Shown here one piece after another: positions 10,507-19,665 of a stretch of DNA of 64,000 nt. Below the pieces are notes generated by a model that made no database searches, was not told where the DNA came from, and was given only the letters and a program-made list of their open reading frames with translations. The translations under genes and the position numbers were made by a program. The first letter of the stretch is position 1; every line of letters begins with the position of its first letter. The stretch is from Methanocalculus natronophilus (lineage in GTDB: Archaea; Halobacteriota; Methanomicrobia; Methanomicrobiales; Methanocorpusculaceae): NCBI RefSeq assembly GCF_038751955.1, contig NZ_JBCEXH010000002.1, forward strand, positions 248,001 to 312,000. The letters are read 5' to 3'.

Positions 10507-11392
10507 GGGTCTGCAGCACCTCATCCGGTCTGAGGGTATGGATATCGATGCCCGGCATCGCCTCTCCAAGGCCGCGGCTTACGTCTGCAATCACATTGGG
10601 ATCATTGAAGTGGTGAACTGCCTCAACAACCGCTTTTGCCATTGTTGCAGGCTGTTCTGATTTGAAGATACCGGAGCCGACAAAGACACCGTCTGCACCA
10701 AGCTGCATCATCAGTGCGGCATCCGCAGGGGTGGCGATACCACCGGCAGAGAAGTTCACAACCGGCAGGCGGCCACGTGAAGCAGCATCATCAACGAGCT
10801 CAAACGGCGCTTCGATCTTCCGTGCATAGGCGGTCCGTTCAAGGGCATCCATACCCTTCAGCATCCGGATCTCCGACTGGATGGCACGCATATGCCGTAC
10901 AGCCTCAACGACGTTTCCTGTGCCGGCTTCACCTTTTGTCCGGATCATCGCAGCCCCTTCATTGATCCGCCTGAGCGCCTCACCGAGATTTCGGGCACCG
11001 CAGACAAACGGTACCGAGAACCCGCTCTTCTCAACATGGTACTCCTCGTCTGCCGGTGTCAGAACCTCGGATTCATCAATCATATCCACACCGAGTTCCT
11101 GGAGCACCTGGGCCTCGACGAAATGACCGATCCGGATCTTTGCCATCACCGGTATCGAGACGGCTTCAGTGATCTCGATGATCTTTGCCGGATCGGCCAT
11201 CCTGGTGACACCGCCTGCCTTCCTGATATCGGCAGGCACACGTTCAAGTGCCATCACAGCAACCGCTCCTGCTTCCTCAGCGATAACCGCCTGTTCGGCA
11301 GAGACGACATCCATGATAACACCGCCTTTCTGCATGGATGCAAACCCCCGCTTCAGAAGCTCTGTTCCAAACCTCAGGTCTTCAAGTTTCAT
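10496..11392 (-). CDS. pdxS: Pyridoxal 5'-phosphate synthase, synthase subunit
   Basis: Highly conserved (beta/alpha)8 enzyme making PLP from ribose 5-phosphate, glyceraldehyde 3-phosphate and ammonia. Landmarks: [36 protein letters not shown], the Schiff-base lysine in [16 protein letters not shown] (K85), [15 protein letters not shown] and [14 protein letters not shown]. Length of 298 residues is standard. With pdxT it supplies the PLP needed by the aminotransferases and lysine 2,3-aminomutase encoded elsewhere in the window. Confidence 0.96.
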   Translation of the reverse strand: MKLEDLRFGTELLKRGFASMQKGGVIMDVVSAEQAVIAEEAGAVAVMALERVPADIRKAGGVTRMADPAKIIEITEAVSIPVMAKIRIGHFVEAQVLQELGVDMIDESEVLTPADEEYHVEKSGFSVPFVCGARNLGEALRRINEGAAMIRTKGEAGTGNVVEAVRHMRAIQSEIRMLKGMDALERTAYARKIEAPFELVDDAASRGRLPVVNFSAGGIATPADAALMMQLGADGVFVGSGIFKSEQPATMAKAVVEAVHHFNDPNVIADVSRGLGEAMPGIDIHTLRPDEVLQTRGW

Positions 11393-11489
11393 CTTAAGAA
11401 ATATGGATCTGCTCAGCCATTAAAACATAGTATCACCGCATCAGGCGGATCGCTTTTGCCATCCAAAATCCCGGGCAGGGGATCTCCGG

Positions 11490-12440
11490 CTACCCCCATA
11501 GAAGAGGAGATATGAGCGAAAGACCGGGGAGAATCCAGATGAGAAGAAGCAAGAACGCAAAAAAAAGCGTTACTCCCCTGACTGCAGCAATGACGCAGCT
11601 CCCCCCCTTGAGCAGACTGCGGGCAGGCTCACCAATCAGGTAGCCACCAGGTTTTGTAAACGCAATCCCGCACCCCCCTGCAATGGCTGCCATTGGTATC
11701 CCGCCATTTGGACCGGGGCGTTTTCGTGCATCACGCCTGAGGATCGAGAACGCGTCTCTTCCCCGTCCATAAACCCCAAACCAGCAGAGGAGGAGGCATC
11801 CGGCAATCCGTGCGGGAATATAGGAGAGGAGATCATCTGCCCTGGCAGGGAACCATCCAAGACGCTCCCGCTCATCCCGGTACCCGAGCATCGCATCCAT
11901 TGTGTTTGCTGCACGGTAGAGTGCCGCACCCGGGAGGCCAAGGATGGCAAACCAGAAGAGTGGTGCGAGTATCGAATCCACCAGGTTCTCTGCGACCGAT
12001 TCGTATGCCGCGGACCTGACCTCTTCATCCGAGAGTGTTTCGGTGTTTCGTGAGACCATCATCGAGGCTGCAGTCCGGCCGGCACCCGGATCAGTTGCCA
12101 GCCCCGCTTCAACTGAGCTGGCGTGTTCTTCCAGGGAGCGCCATGCAAACGTGGATTTTAAGAGGAACGGGCCTGCCAGAAGGTACAGCCACCATGGAGC
12201 GAACCACTCCACCAGGAGAAACGGCAGCGTGAAGAGGAGCGAAGTTCCAGCCCAGCAGATGATCCCGGCAAGCCTCTGGATGCCCGGCCGGTATACAGAC
12301 GGGCGTCCCCACCACCCAATGACCCTGCCAATGAGGGCAACCGGATGAAAGGGTGTATGGGGATCACCAAGGCACCTGTCAAGTACGAGGGCTGCTGCCA
12401 GGACGAATGCTGGAATCAGGACGTATCCGGAGAACGGCAT
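11490..12440 (-). CDS. cbiB: Adenosylcobinamide-phosphate synthase
   Basis: Integral membrane protein of 316 residues that attaches the aminopropanol arm in cobalamin synthesis. Family segments are LDRCLGDPHTPFHPVALIGRVIGWW, ARTAASMMVSRNTETLSDEEVRSAAYESVAENLVDSILAPLFWFAILGLPGAALYRAANTMDAMLGY and DDLLSYIPARI. It overlaps the preceding membrane-protein gene by 25 nt and is the last gene of a purA-trm112-DUF-cbiB run. Corrinoids are essential for methanogen methyl transfer. Confidence 0.94.
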   Translation of the reverse strand: MPFSGYVLIPAFVLAAALVLDRCLGDPHTPFHPVALIGRVIGWWGRPSVYRPGIQRLAGIICWAGTSLLFTLPFLLVEWFAPWWLYLLAGPFLLKSTFAWRSLEEHASSVEAGLATDPGAGRTAASMMVSRNTETLSDEEVRSAAYESVAENLVDSILAPLFWFAILGLPGAALYRAANTMDAMLGYRDERERLGWFPARADDLLSYIPARIAGCLLLCWFGVYGRGRDAFSILRRDARKRPGPNGGIPMAAIAGGCGIAFTKPGGYLIGEPARSLLKGGSCVIAAVRGVTLFFAFLLLLIWILPGLSLISPLLWG

Positions 12441-12973
12441 GCAATGACAATCCCGGCAAGCAGGAGCAGGACAATAAGCGAGGTTGCAAATGCGTCAACA
12501 GGAGCAAGGATCCCGCCCCGGAATGAGAGCCAGACCAGGTAGATGATACAGGCGATGATACAGGGGAGGAGTGCAAGGAGCGGGGGTTTGATTGTGGCAG
12601 AAGCATCCTCTTCCAGCTCATAGGTCTCAGCAACAGGTGCAGGCATCACCACCGGGCAGGCCTTGCTTACCACCGCCTTCAACCGTGCCGAGCGTGCCCC
12701 ATAACCGGTGATAAGCTCCAGATCAAAGACTCCATCTCCTGATGAGTCGCGTATCGGGATCCGGTATTCCATATCACCGTCAATAAAGAGGTTTTCATGG
12801 AAGAAATCAGTATATGCCTGTCCGTTCTGCGTTCTGATCGTCGCATGGGTGGGAGAGCCATGGTTTTTCAGGTGGAGAACAAGATCACTCCCGGCATCAA
12901 TTGGAGCCTCACGGGCAGAGAGTTCAACCGAGTTGACCCCACGCCGGTTCAGATGGGCAAGAACGATGGTCAT
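12416..12973 (-). CDS. Conserved archaeal membrane protein (DUF7524-like)
   Basis: The 185-residue protein has a hydrophilic N-terminal domain with a beta-rich, CARDB-like look (LVLHLKNHGSPTHATIRTQNGQAYTDFF, YRIPIRDSSGDGVFDLELITGYG), followed by two hydrophobic segments (about 129-150 and 160-178) separated by about ten residues. The layout resembles the archaeal family called DUF7524, but I am not certain of that. Function unknown. It follows trm112 by 9 nt and overlaps cbiB, so it is expressed in that operon. Confidence 0.6.
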   Translation of the reverse strand: MTIVLAHLNRRGVNSVELSAREAPIDAGSDLVLHLKNHGSPTHATIRTQNGQAYTDFFHENLFIDGDMEYRIPIRDSSGDGVFDLELITGYGARSARLKAVVSKACPVVMPAPVAETYELEEDASATIKPPLLALLPCIIACIIYLVWLSFRGGILAPVDAFATSLIVLLLLAGIVIACRSPDTS

Positions 12974-12982
12974 ATGGGCTGA

Positions 12983-13174
12983 TCACCCCTCTTCTGGAAC
13001 AGGTTCTGGAGGGAGGAGGTTTGGTATCCCCTCGTGAATCGGAAAGTCAAGGCTGCATGCATCACACCGGAGTGTGCCTTCAAGAACCTCTTCATCATTC
13101 TCTTCGGTTGCGGTCAGGGCGATATCGCCTTTGCAGACCGGACAGCAGAGAATATCCATAAGCCATCGTTTCAT
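12983..13174 (-). CDS. Trm112-family methyltransferase activator
   Basis: A 63-residue zinc-ribbon protein: MKRWLMDILCCPVCKGDI ... LRCDACSLDFPIHEGIPNLLP. Four cysteines in two CxxC pairs and the 'FPI.EGIPNLL' tail are the Trm112/YcaR signature. In archaea Trm112 binds and activates several methyltransferases acting on tRNA, rRNA and release factor. The ATG overlaps the purA stop by 4 nt. Too short to hold any other domain. Confidence 0.88.
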   Translation of the reverse strand: MKRWLMDILCCPVCKGDIALTATEENDEEVLEGTLRCDACSLDFPIHEGIPNLLPPEPVPEEG

Positions 13175-14181
13175 CGCTTTCTCCTCAGGTCTATTATTTG
13201 TGAGAGTTCCGGCCCTGTAGAGATGATTGTAACAGGGCGTCCCACATCCTCCTCTACCTGCCGGATGAAAACCTTTGCGGTTTCGGTGAGCTGACCATAG
13301 TCTGTTGCCCCATAGCAGGCAGGATCAACCCGGTCAATTCCGGTGACCGCAACCTGGGTGCAGCCGTTTATCATAGCCGAGTAGCGAGCCATAGCCCCGT
13401 CCCAGTTCCCGATCCTCCGCTCGCGATGGGTCACGGTGCCGTATTCGATTATACCTTTTTCATGAGACTGGTCAAGACTCATCTCAGTCGAGAACGGACC
13501 TTCACCGACCCGTGTCGGGAATGCCTTGAAGACAACGATCACATCGTCTATCCTGGTCGGGCCGACACCGCAGTCCGCTGCAATCTGGGATGCCGAGGTG
13601 TCTTTGCTTGTCACATACGGGTATGTTCCGAAATAGAGCGATATGCCAAAACCCTGGGTACCCTCGATGAGCACCTCCTCACCATTCTCAATTGCCCTGT
13701 TCACCTTCTCCGCAACATCGGTGATATATGGTGCAAGTTCCGGGAGATCCTTTGCCTGGCGCGACTGGCGAAGCACCCGATCCGAATTGGCAGGACCGCA
13801 GCCCGTCCCGGTGCTCCCGATCGTCTTCATCAGGTATTCGCTCGCCTGATCTCTCTCGATATGCTCCTCCTCGATGATTCCGCATCGTCCATCGATATAG
13901 GTCCTCTCCGAGGCATCAATTAGGTCAACCTCCCGAAGAAAAACCCTCGGATCCACCAGGACCCCGGGGCCGATACAGAGATCGGCTTTTTCAAAAACAA
14001 AGCCGGATGGAACCATCCGGACGCCAAATTCCTTCTCTTTGATCTTTACGGTGTGGCCGGCGTTTGGTCCGACACCGCCACGTGCTATAACTGTTGGATT
14101 GTCTTTATACGCGATATGGGCAACAATCTTGCCTTTACCCTCATCGCCAAAAAAACCACCCACAATAATTGTACAGGGCAT
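13171..14181 (-). CDS. purA: Adenylosuccinate synthetase, short archaeal form
   Basis: GTP-dependent IMP to adenylosuccinate ligase. The GTP loop reads GGFFGDEGKGKIVAHIAY and the IMP/GTP segments GGVGPNAGHTV, IGSTGTGCGPANSDR and IEGTQGFGISLYFGTYPYVTSKDT are all present. Archaeal enzymes are about 340 residues, lacking parts of the bacterial protein; 336 residues here agrees. First gene of the purA-trm112-DUF-cbiB operon; about 130 nt separate it from the divergent signal peptidase gene. Confidence 0.95.
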   Translation of the reverse strand: MPCTIIVGGFFGDEGKGKIVAHIAYKDNPTVIARGGVGPNAGHTVKIKEKEFGVRMVPSGFVFEKADLCIGPGVLVDPRVFLREVDLIDASERTYIDGRCGIIEEEHIERDQASEYLMKTIGSTGTGCGPANSDRVLRQSRQAKDLPELAPYITDVAEKVNRAIENGEEVLIEGTQGFGISLYFGTYPYVTSKDTSASQIAADCGVGPTRIDDVIVVFKAFPTRVGEGPFSTEMSLDQSHEKGIIEYGTVTHRERRIGNWDGAMARYSAMINGCTQVAVTGIDRVDPACYGATDYGQLTETAKVFIRQVEEDVGRPVTIISTGPELSQIIDLRRKR

Positions 14182-14311
14182 AAGCGTATCAGTACCTTTC
14201 TGTTGAGAAAGGTGATAAAATAATCACCTTCAAACAAACCAGTCATTTTTCATGAGTATTTTTAACCATACGGAAACCATCAAGAACAGTGCTGGACAAC
14301 AATAGAGGCAG

Positions 14312-14977
14312 ATGAGGGAGAAAGATCTGCAGGAAACACCTGCCGTGGGGGAGCAGTCACTCCTGAAACGGTTTTGCGAAAGTTCGCATCCCGCAGTATC
14401 ACTTGGCCGTGATCTCCTCTGGGTCGCCTGTGTTGTCGGAGGAGTGGCACTGCTGCTTTTTGCCGCATCCGGGACATGGCCCGCGGTTGTGGCTGTAGAG
14501 TCCGGGAGCATGCTCCCTGATATGCGGGTTGGAGATCTTGTCTTTGTTGCCGCACCTGATCGCTTTGGGCCGCTTGTCACATCAGCCGAAGGAGCAGAAA
14601 CAGGGCATCTCTCATTTGGCAGTCCGGGAGATGTCATCGTCTTCAGGCCAAATGGCGATGATTCGGTCCATCCAATCATCCACCGGGCGATCATCAGGAT
14701 AGACGAGGCTGAGGCTGAAGAGCTCCTCGAATTTCGTGATCCCCACGCCGGAATAGTCACAAAAGGCGACAACAACCCGGTGATCGACCAGCTTACAACC
14801 CATACGAATCTGGGCAGGATCGAGCCGGTGAAAGATGAATGGATCATCGGAAAAGCGGTCTTTGCAATTCCTCTCCTTGGGTACCTGCCCCTGCATATCG
14901 TGGAATTTGCCATAGTGATCATCGCCATCATTATCATCCAGGAACTCATTGCAGTTCGAAGGAAAGAGAAGAAGTAG
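14312..14977 (+). CDS. Signal peptidase I, archaeal/ER-like
   Basis: Serine protease of the S26 family that removes signal peptides outside the membrane. The nucleophile is S66 in VAVESGSMLPDMRVGDLVFV; the second region HPIIHRAIIRI supplies the His used by Sec11-type enzymes in place of bacterial Lys, and VTKGDNNPVIDQ carries the conserved Asp region. One N-terminal (about 36-55) and one C-terminal membrane helix (about 193-213) are visible. It lies 9 nt before cofH in the same direction, although the two are functionally unrelated. Confidence 0.9.
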   Translation: MREKDLQETPAVGEQSLLKRFCESSHPAVSLGRDLLWVACVVGGVALLLFAASGTWPAVVAVESGSMLPDMRVGDLVFVAAPDRFGPLVTSAEGAETGHLSFGSPGDVIVFRPNGDDSVHPIIHRAIIRIDEAEAEELLEFRDPHAGIVTKGDNNPVIDQLTTHTNLGRIEPVKDEWIIGKAVFAIPLLGYLPLHIVEFAIVIIAIIIIQELIAVRRKEKK

Positions 14978-14986
14978 GGAATCAAT

Positions 14987-16072
14987 ATGATAGAGACAAA
15001 ACAACTGCTCGACGACTGCCTGGGAGGCCACCGGCTTACCCCTGAAGAGGCGCTTCATCTCCTGAAGACGACCGGACGTGAGATCTATCCCATCTGTCAT
15101 GCAGCAGATCTCCTCCGTGAAGAGAAGGTCGGCAATGTCGTGACCTATGTGAGAAACCAGAACATCCATATTACCAATGTCTGCAAGAATCTCTGTGGGT
15201 TCTGTGCGTTTGGAAAGCGAAAGGATGATCCGGATGCATTCTTTGATGATCCGGAACGGATCCGGGAGAAGGTGAGGATCGCCTGTTCCAGAAACATCAC
15301 CGAGATCTGTCTCCTCTCCGGCGTCCACCCCGACTATACCCTTGATACCTATGCAGATATCATCAGGACTGTCCGCGATGAGGCTCCCATGATCGATATT
15401 CATACCGCCAGTCCCGACGAGGTCGCCTTTATTGCAGAAAAAAGCGGTGTACCGACGACTGAGGCACTTGAAACGCTCAGGGAGGCTGGCCTTGGCACCC
15501 TCCAGGGTACTGCTGCTGAGATCCTGGTGGACGATGTCCGGAAGGTGATCTGCCCGGCCAAAGTCGATACCGCAACCTGGGTCCGGATCATCAGGGAGGC
15601 TCACCAGGCAGGCATCCGGAGCACCTCAACGATCATGTACGGATCCGCAGAGTCCCCGGCAGACCGGATCACCCATCTTCAGATTCTCAGGGAGATCCAG
15701 GACGAGACCGGCGGGTTTACCGAACTGGTTCCTCTCTCTTACCTGCACGATAATACAGAGCTCTACAGGCGGGGACGTGCACCAGCAGGTGCAACAGGCA
15801 GGGAAGATCTCCTGATGATTGCAGTCTCCCGCCTCTTCCTTGATAATTTCGACCATATTCAGGTGCCATGGGGTAAATTCGGCATCAAGCTCACCCAGAT
15901 CGCACTTCTGTCAGGTGGAGATGACCTCGGGGGCACGATGTTCTCAGATGATGTCTCTGTCGAGGCAGGGGGATCAGAAGCAGGGTATCTTGATCCGGTG
16001 CTCATGAAGCATATCAGTGAGGATATCGGCAGGACCCTTATCCAGCGGACAACAAAATACGCCCATTTGTGA
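14987..16072 (+). CDS. cofH: Radical-SAM F420 biosynthesis protein CofH
   Basis: CofH transfers the hydroxybenzyl group of tyrosine onto ribitylaminouracil, making the precursor that CofG cyclises to the F420 chromophore Fo. The radical-SAM cluster motif is C66-x3-C70-x2-C73 (NVCKNLCGFCAF), after YVRNQNIHITN. Further family segments are LLSGVHPDYTLDTYADIIRTVRDEAP, LGTLQGTAAEILVDDVRKVICPAKV, STSTIMYGSAESPADRI and the C-terminal VEAGGSEAGYLDPVL. CofG is not in the window. Methanomicrobiales can carry more than one CofH-like protein, so this could be a paralogue. Confidence 0.88.
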   Translation: MIETKQLLDDCLGGHRLTPEEALHLLKTTGREIYPICHAADLLREEKVGNVVTYVRNQNIHITNVCKNLCGFCAFGKRKDDPDAFFDDPERIREKVRIACSRNITEICLLSGVHPDYTLDTYADIIRTVRDEAPMIDIHTASPDEVAFIAEKSGVPTTEALETLREAGLGTLQGTAAEILVDDVRKVICPAKVDTATWVRIIREAHQAGIRSTSTIMYGSAESPADRITHLQILREIQDETGGFTELVPLSYLHDNTELYRRGRAPAGATGREDLLMIAVSRLFLDNFDHIQVPWGKFGIKLTQIALLSGGDDLGGTMFSDDVSVEAGGSEAGYLDPVLMKHISEDIGRTLIQRTTKYAHL

Positions 16073-16110
16073 AGAGTTTGTGAAGAGATAGAAACCCCAA
16101 CCCTCTGCGG

Positions 16111-16117
16111 TTTTTTT
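16111..16117 (+). terminator. Poly-T terminator candidate after cofH
   Basis: T7 lies 39 nt after the cofH stop, following a GC-rich CCCTCTGCGG. A second T7 follows at 16150-16156. Either could end the signal peptidase-cofH transcript. Confidence 0.5.
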
Positions 16118-16159
16118 ATGAACGGCACCAGGAAGAGCAGTAGCTGACGTTTTTTTCAG

Positions 16160-16480
16160 ATAAAATAAAGGGGGAGAAGATTGGTTGGTATATGCCCGCA
16201 CGGCACAGGAATAACTGATATCTCTTATGATACTGAAGGTGGCGTGCCCCCTCTGCTGCCGGACCTGTCCGGATGGGATCAATTGTGTATGGACATCCTT
16301 GTGATCGCCACTTGAGAGGTGTGTAGCCGGACACTATTGGTTGAAATTCATGCCTTGAATTCTGAAAAGTCCGCATACAGAGGGGGCAGGACGCACGCCT
16401 TCCGCAATGGATGGGCGATACCGGAATCACAGGGTATCCCGGTTGTCCATACATACCTTTGTTAATTAGGTTTAAAAAAG
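16160..16480. other. Intergenic region with extensive complementary segments; candidate structured RNA
   Basis: The 494-nt gap between cofH and the HTH/PAS gene has no convincing ORF. It holds several perfect complementary pairs: TGCCCCCTCTG (16245-16255) with CAGAGGGGGCA (16378-16388); GTGGCG (16239-16244) with CGCCAC (16306-16311), which would cross the first pair as a pseudoknot or be its alternative; AATTCA/TGAATT around 16345-16361; CCGGAC/GTCCGG at 16259-16272; and GATACC/GGTATC around 16417-16438. A TATA-like TTTTTTAAAC on the minus strand (about 16470-16480) and a T-rich minus-strand stretch near 16160-16172 would suit a minus-strand RNA of about 275 nt. It could equally be a forward RNA or 5' leader. 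No known RNA family was recognised. Confidence 0.4.
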
Positions 16481-16566
16481 TTTCTCCCATTGCCGTGCAT
16501 TGGTGCTAAGTGCGATGCCGGGCAATATCGAAATGGATTTATCCAGAAGACTCCATATCTACTAAA

Positions 16567-17928
16567 ATGCCATCCCAGTCTGCTGACATAACGGGAATTA
16601 CCGATCTCCTCAGGAAAGCACCGCGCGGCATGTCAGTCGGCGAGATAGCAGATGCCATTGGAATAAACAGAAATACCGCAGCCCGCTACCTGGATATGCT
16701 CCTTGTTGCCGGAAAAGTCGAGATGAGAACCTTTGGCAAGGCAAAAGTCTTCTTTCTCTCCCAGAGAATCCCGATCAGTGCAATGCTCAACACCTCTTCA
16801 GATCTCGTGATGGTACTCGACCATGACAGCCGTATCATCCTTGCAAACGATCCAATACTCTCCTTCTCAGGCACGCTGAAAGAGGATATCATCGGCAAAA
16901 AGCTGGAAGAGACACCGCTGTCTCTCTTTTCCCATCCAAGGCTGACAGAATATCTCAGTTGGAGAAACGGCAATCCTGAATCAGTCGATGTGATCCGGCT
17001 TTTGAGAGGAGATGATGAGTGCTTCTTCCGACAGAAGATCGTCACTACCGTCTTTGATGATGGCATCCCCGGCATCACGATGATTCTTGAGGATATCACC
17101 ACCCAGAAGAAGGCAGAGGAGGCACTCCGGAGAAGTGAGGAGATGTTCAGGACACTTGTCTCGGATATCAGTGATGTGATCTGGGCGGCTGACGAGACCG
17201 GGGCTATCACCTATATCAGTCCCCGTTCAGAGGCGATATGCGGTTTCAGGCCTGAAGAGATGGTCGGCAGACGTTTTACTGACTTTATGCATCCAAAAGA
17301 GGTGGAATCATTCAGGCGGACAATTCATACTGCCATCCGGAACCAGAGAGCGTGGCCACTTGTTGAATGCAGTATCAGGAAGCCGGATGGTGAGAGTATT
17401 GCAATTGAATTATCAGCCAACCCGATCACCGTCACTGATGCAGACGAACAACTTCTTTTCCTCGGATACCGGGGAGTGTTCAGGGATGTTACCGAGAGAA
17501 ACCGTGCAGTCAAGCACGTCCGCCAGTGGAAGGATTTTCTCAATTCCATTGTTGAGAATATCCCGGATATGGTAGCAGTTGAAGATCTGGACACCCACAC
17601 ACTTGTCTTTTTCAACCAGGCAGCAGAGGAGTTCATCGGGCTGCCCCGGGAGTTCCTGGTCGGGCAGAAACCTGATAAAATCTTTCCAAAGGAATTTGCA
17701 GAGGAATGGGCAGAGACAACAGCTGCTGTCATCAGATCGCAGGGAATTCATGAGGAGATCCAGCAGTACCCGCTCTCTCCCGGAGACGATGTGTTGATTC
17801 TGAAGACAAAAAAGATACCCATCTTCTCAAGCAGAGGCAAAATACGAAATATTCTTGCCATCACCACCGATATAACAGGGGAAAAAGCAGGAATTAATCA
17901 GGAAATCCAGCCAGACGCAGCCAAATGA
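16567..17928 (+). CDS. HTH-PAS sensory regulator (no kinase domain)
   Basis: From ATG 16567 about 453 residues. The N-terminal 70 residues form a winged-helix/HTH of the IclR or MarR type (LLRKAPRGMSVGEIADAIGINRNTAARYLDMLLVAGKVEMRTFGKAKVFFL), followed by three PAS units: about 78-195 (ILANDPILSFSGTLKEDIIG), 210-325 (ITYISPRSEAICGFRPEEMVGRRFTDF) and 335-445 (FFNQAAEEFIGLPREFLVG). No histidine kinase core or GGDEF domain follows. It is likely a one-component regulator whose PAS units sense a small molecule or redox state and control DNA binding; target unknown. The frame is open to 16510, but the conserved start is MPSQSADITGITDLL. The histidine kinase gene follows by 12 nt. Confidence 0.83.
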   Translation: MPSQSADITGITDLLRKAPRGMSVGEIADAIGINRNTAARYLDMLLVAGKVEMRTFGKAKVFFLSQRIPISAMLNTSSDLVMVLDHDSRIILANDPILSFSGTLKEDIIGKKLEETPLSLFSHPRLTEYLSWRNGNPESVDVIRLLRGDDECFFRQKIVTTVFDDGIPGITMILEDITTQKKAEEALRRSEEMFRTLVSDISDVIWAADETGAITYISPRSEAICGFRPEEMVGRRFTDFMHPKEVESFRRTIHTAIRNQRAWPLVECSIRKPDGESIAIELSANPITVTDADEQLLFLGYRGVFRDVTERNRAVKHVRQWKDFLNSIVENIPDMVAVEDLDTHTLVFFNQAAEEFIGLPREFLVGQKPDKIFPKEFAEEWAETTAAVIRSQGIHEEIQQYPLSPGDDVLILKTKKIPIFSSRGKIRNILAITTDITGEKAGINQEIQPDAAK

Positions 17929-17940
17929 ATCCCGTCTCCC

Positions 17941-19665
17941 ATGAGGGATAAAAATAAAGATATGGTGAACCCCGGCAATCCAGAATCTATATACAGTTTT
18001 AATAGCAACGTTTCCGTTATCACAGAGAGAGGCAATGAAGAGAGTTACGGCATGGCTTCCAACCAGGCAGATACCCTAGCCTCAGCTATCGACCCGGCGT
18101 CTGCTGATCGGGATTTTGAGTACTGTTTTTTTCAGGAGATCTTTGAATCCTCACCAGACTGCATCCTCCTCCTGGAGAACGGGAGTATCAGGAGGGCAAA
18201 CGCAGCTGCAGGAGAGTTTTTTGGAATGGATACTGATGAGCTGAGGACAAAGACGCTTTTTGACCTCTCACCAGAATATCAGCCTGACAACGAGCTATCC
18301 GGCCAGAAGATGGAGCTCTACAGAACCCAGCTTGAGCGGGGGCCGGTCCGGTTCAGGTGGGTCTTTACTGCCGCAGGCGCACTGGAACGTACAGCGATTG
18401 TGACCTTAACTCCGATACGGGTTGGGAGCATCATACGGGTTATGGTGCATGCAAGGGATGTCACGCCCCTGCTCATTGCGCACCAGAAGATCGAATCGCA
18501 GTACCGGCTTCTTCAGATGACAAATGCCGTAATATCCGCAATGCATAGTGAGGAGAGTACACGGGAGGCCCTGAAGATCGTTGCAGATGAACTCGACAGT
18601 CTCTTTGGCAACATCGTGACTGCGGTCTATCTCATCTCTTCGGATGCAAAAGTAGCAGAATGTGCAATTCTCAGGGAAAATATCCCTGATTTTGAAGAGC
18701 TACGGGGCTACAGTACCATTCCTGTCCATAAAGAACCCTATGCAGAGGTATTCCAGAGAGGAAACCCTCTTTTTGAGGAGATCCGGGATCTTGAGACCCC
18801 CGGAATGACCGGTTTTGATGCGCTTGCAAAGCGGCATTCCCCAACCGCCGTTGCCATCATCCCCCTTGTCTCAGATGACCGGGTATTTGGATCAGTCAAT
18901 CTCTTCTCAAAAGGCAGGGAGGGTTTCGATCCCGATGAAAGAGATCTGCTCGTGAGCATCGGCAGAGAGATCGGTGGAGCCATCCAGGCAGGTATGATGC
19001 GGGATGAACTGAAACAGACAAATGATATTGCCAATCTCTTCCTCGACATCCTTGTTCACGATGTCAATAATGCGCACAACACCATCGGTGGGGCACTTGA
19101 GCTACTCACTGGTGCAGGGGAAGACGAGAGAGAAACCTATACGAACCTGATCCAATCCGCACTTGATACCGCTGGTGAGATCCACCGGAACGTAATGACG
19201 ATCAGATCCATCCGGAGAGGCGGAGATGAGAACCTGAAGCCTGTTGCGATCGATCCGGTGATTCAGAGGGCAGCACCCAGGGGAGCAGACATCAGGTTTA
19301 CACAATCCGGAGCTGTCGTCTATGCCGATGAACTCCTCTCCGGGATATTCCTCAATCTCTTTGGGAACGCCCTGAAGTATGGGGGACCTGACGTGGAGAT
19401 CCAGGTGACGGTGACACAGGATGATTCAAACGTCTTTGTCACCATCGCGGATACCGGCCCCGGCATTCCGGATCAGGAAAAAGAACAGCTCTTCTCCCGC
19501 CACCTGAGAATCGGATCTGAGAAGAAAGGGCTTGGGATCGGCCTCTATATCTGCTGGACACTGGCAGAGCGGTATGGGGGTACAATCCAGGTTGCAGACA
19601 GGATACCCGGCTATCCTGAGAAGGGATCGGCATTCATCCTAGCTCTCCGCCGTGCAGAGCCATGA
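17941..19665 (+). CDS. PAS-GAF histidine kinase
   Basis: The 574-residue protein has a PAS domain (about 62-180, FEYCFFQEIFESSPDCILLLENGSIRRANAAAGEFFGMD), a GAF domain (about 195-355, ESTREALKIVADELDSLFGNIVTAVYLIS), then a phosphoacceptor-like helix LVHDVNNAHNTIGGALELL and an ATPase domain with N box NLFGNALKYGGPDVEI, G1 DTGPGIPDQEKEQLF and G2 SEKKGLGIGLYICWTLAERYGG. The H box is degenerate, with H followed by DVNN in place of E-L/F. It is preceded by an HTH-PAS protein and overlaps the YgiQ gene by 4 nt. The first 35 residues look unstructured; MASNQAD at 18052 is an alternative start. Confidence 0.82.
   Translation: MRDKNKDMVNPGNPESIYSFNSNVSVITERGNEESYGMASNQADTLASAIDPASADRDFEYCFFQEIFESSPDCILLLENGSIRRANAAAGEFFGMDTDELRTKTLFDLSPEYQPDNELSGQKMELYRTQLERGPVRFRWVFTAAGALERTAIVTLTPIRVGSIIRVMVHARDVTPLLIAHQKIESQYRLLQMTNAVISAMHSEESTREALKIVADELDSLFGNIVTAVYLISSDAKVAECAILRENIPDFEELRGYSTIPVHKEPYAEVFQRGNPLFEEIRDLETPGMTGFDALAKRHSPTAVAIIPLVSDDRVFGSVNLFSKGREGFDPDERDLLVSIGREIGGAIQAGMMRDELKQTNDIANLFLDILVHDVNNAHNTIGGALELLTGAGEDERETYTNLIQSALDTAGEIHRNVMTIRSIRRGGDENLKPVAIDPVIQRAAPRGADIRFTQSGAVVYADELLSGIFLNLFGNALKYGGPDVEIQVTVTQDDSNVFVTIADTGPGIPDQEKEQLFSRHLRIGSEKKGLGIGLYICWTLAERYGGTIQVADRIPGYPEKGSAFILALRRAEP

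Noticed and set aside
16255-16290. Minus-strand GGACAGGTCCGGCAGCAG resembles the SRP RNA helix 8 core
   Set aside because: The GGAA tetraloop and the paired AGCAG side are not in the right arrangement, and no Alu-domain or helix 5 features were seen.
16116-16490. 124-codon minus-strand frame in the structured spacer
   Set aside because: Cys/Pro/Tyr-scattered sequence without a domain, ribosome site or codon regularity; the inverted repeats explain the region better.
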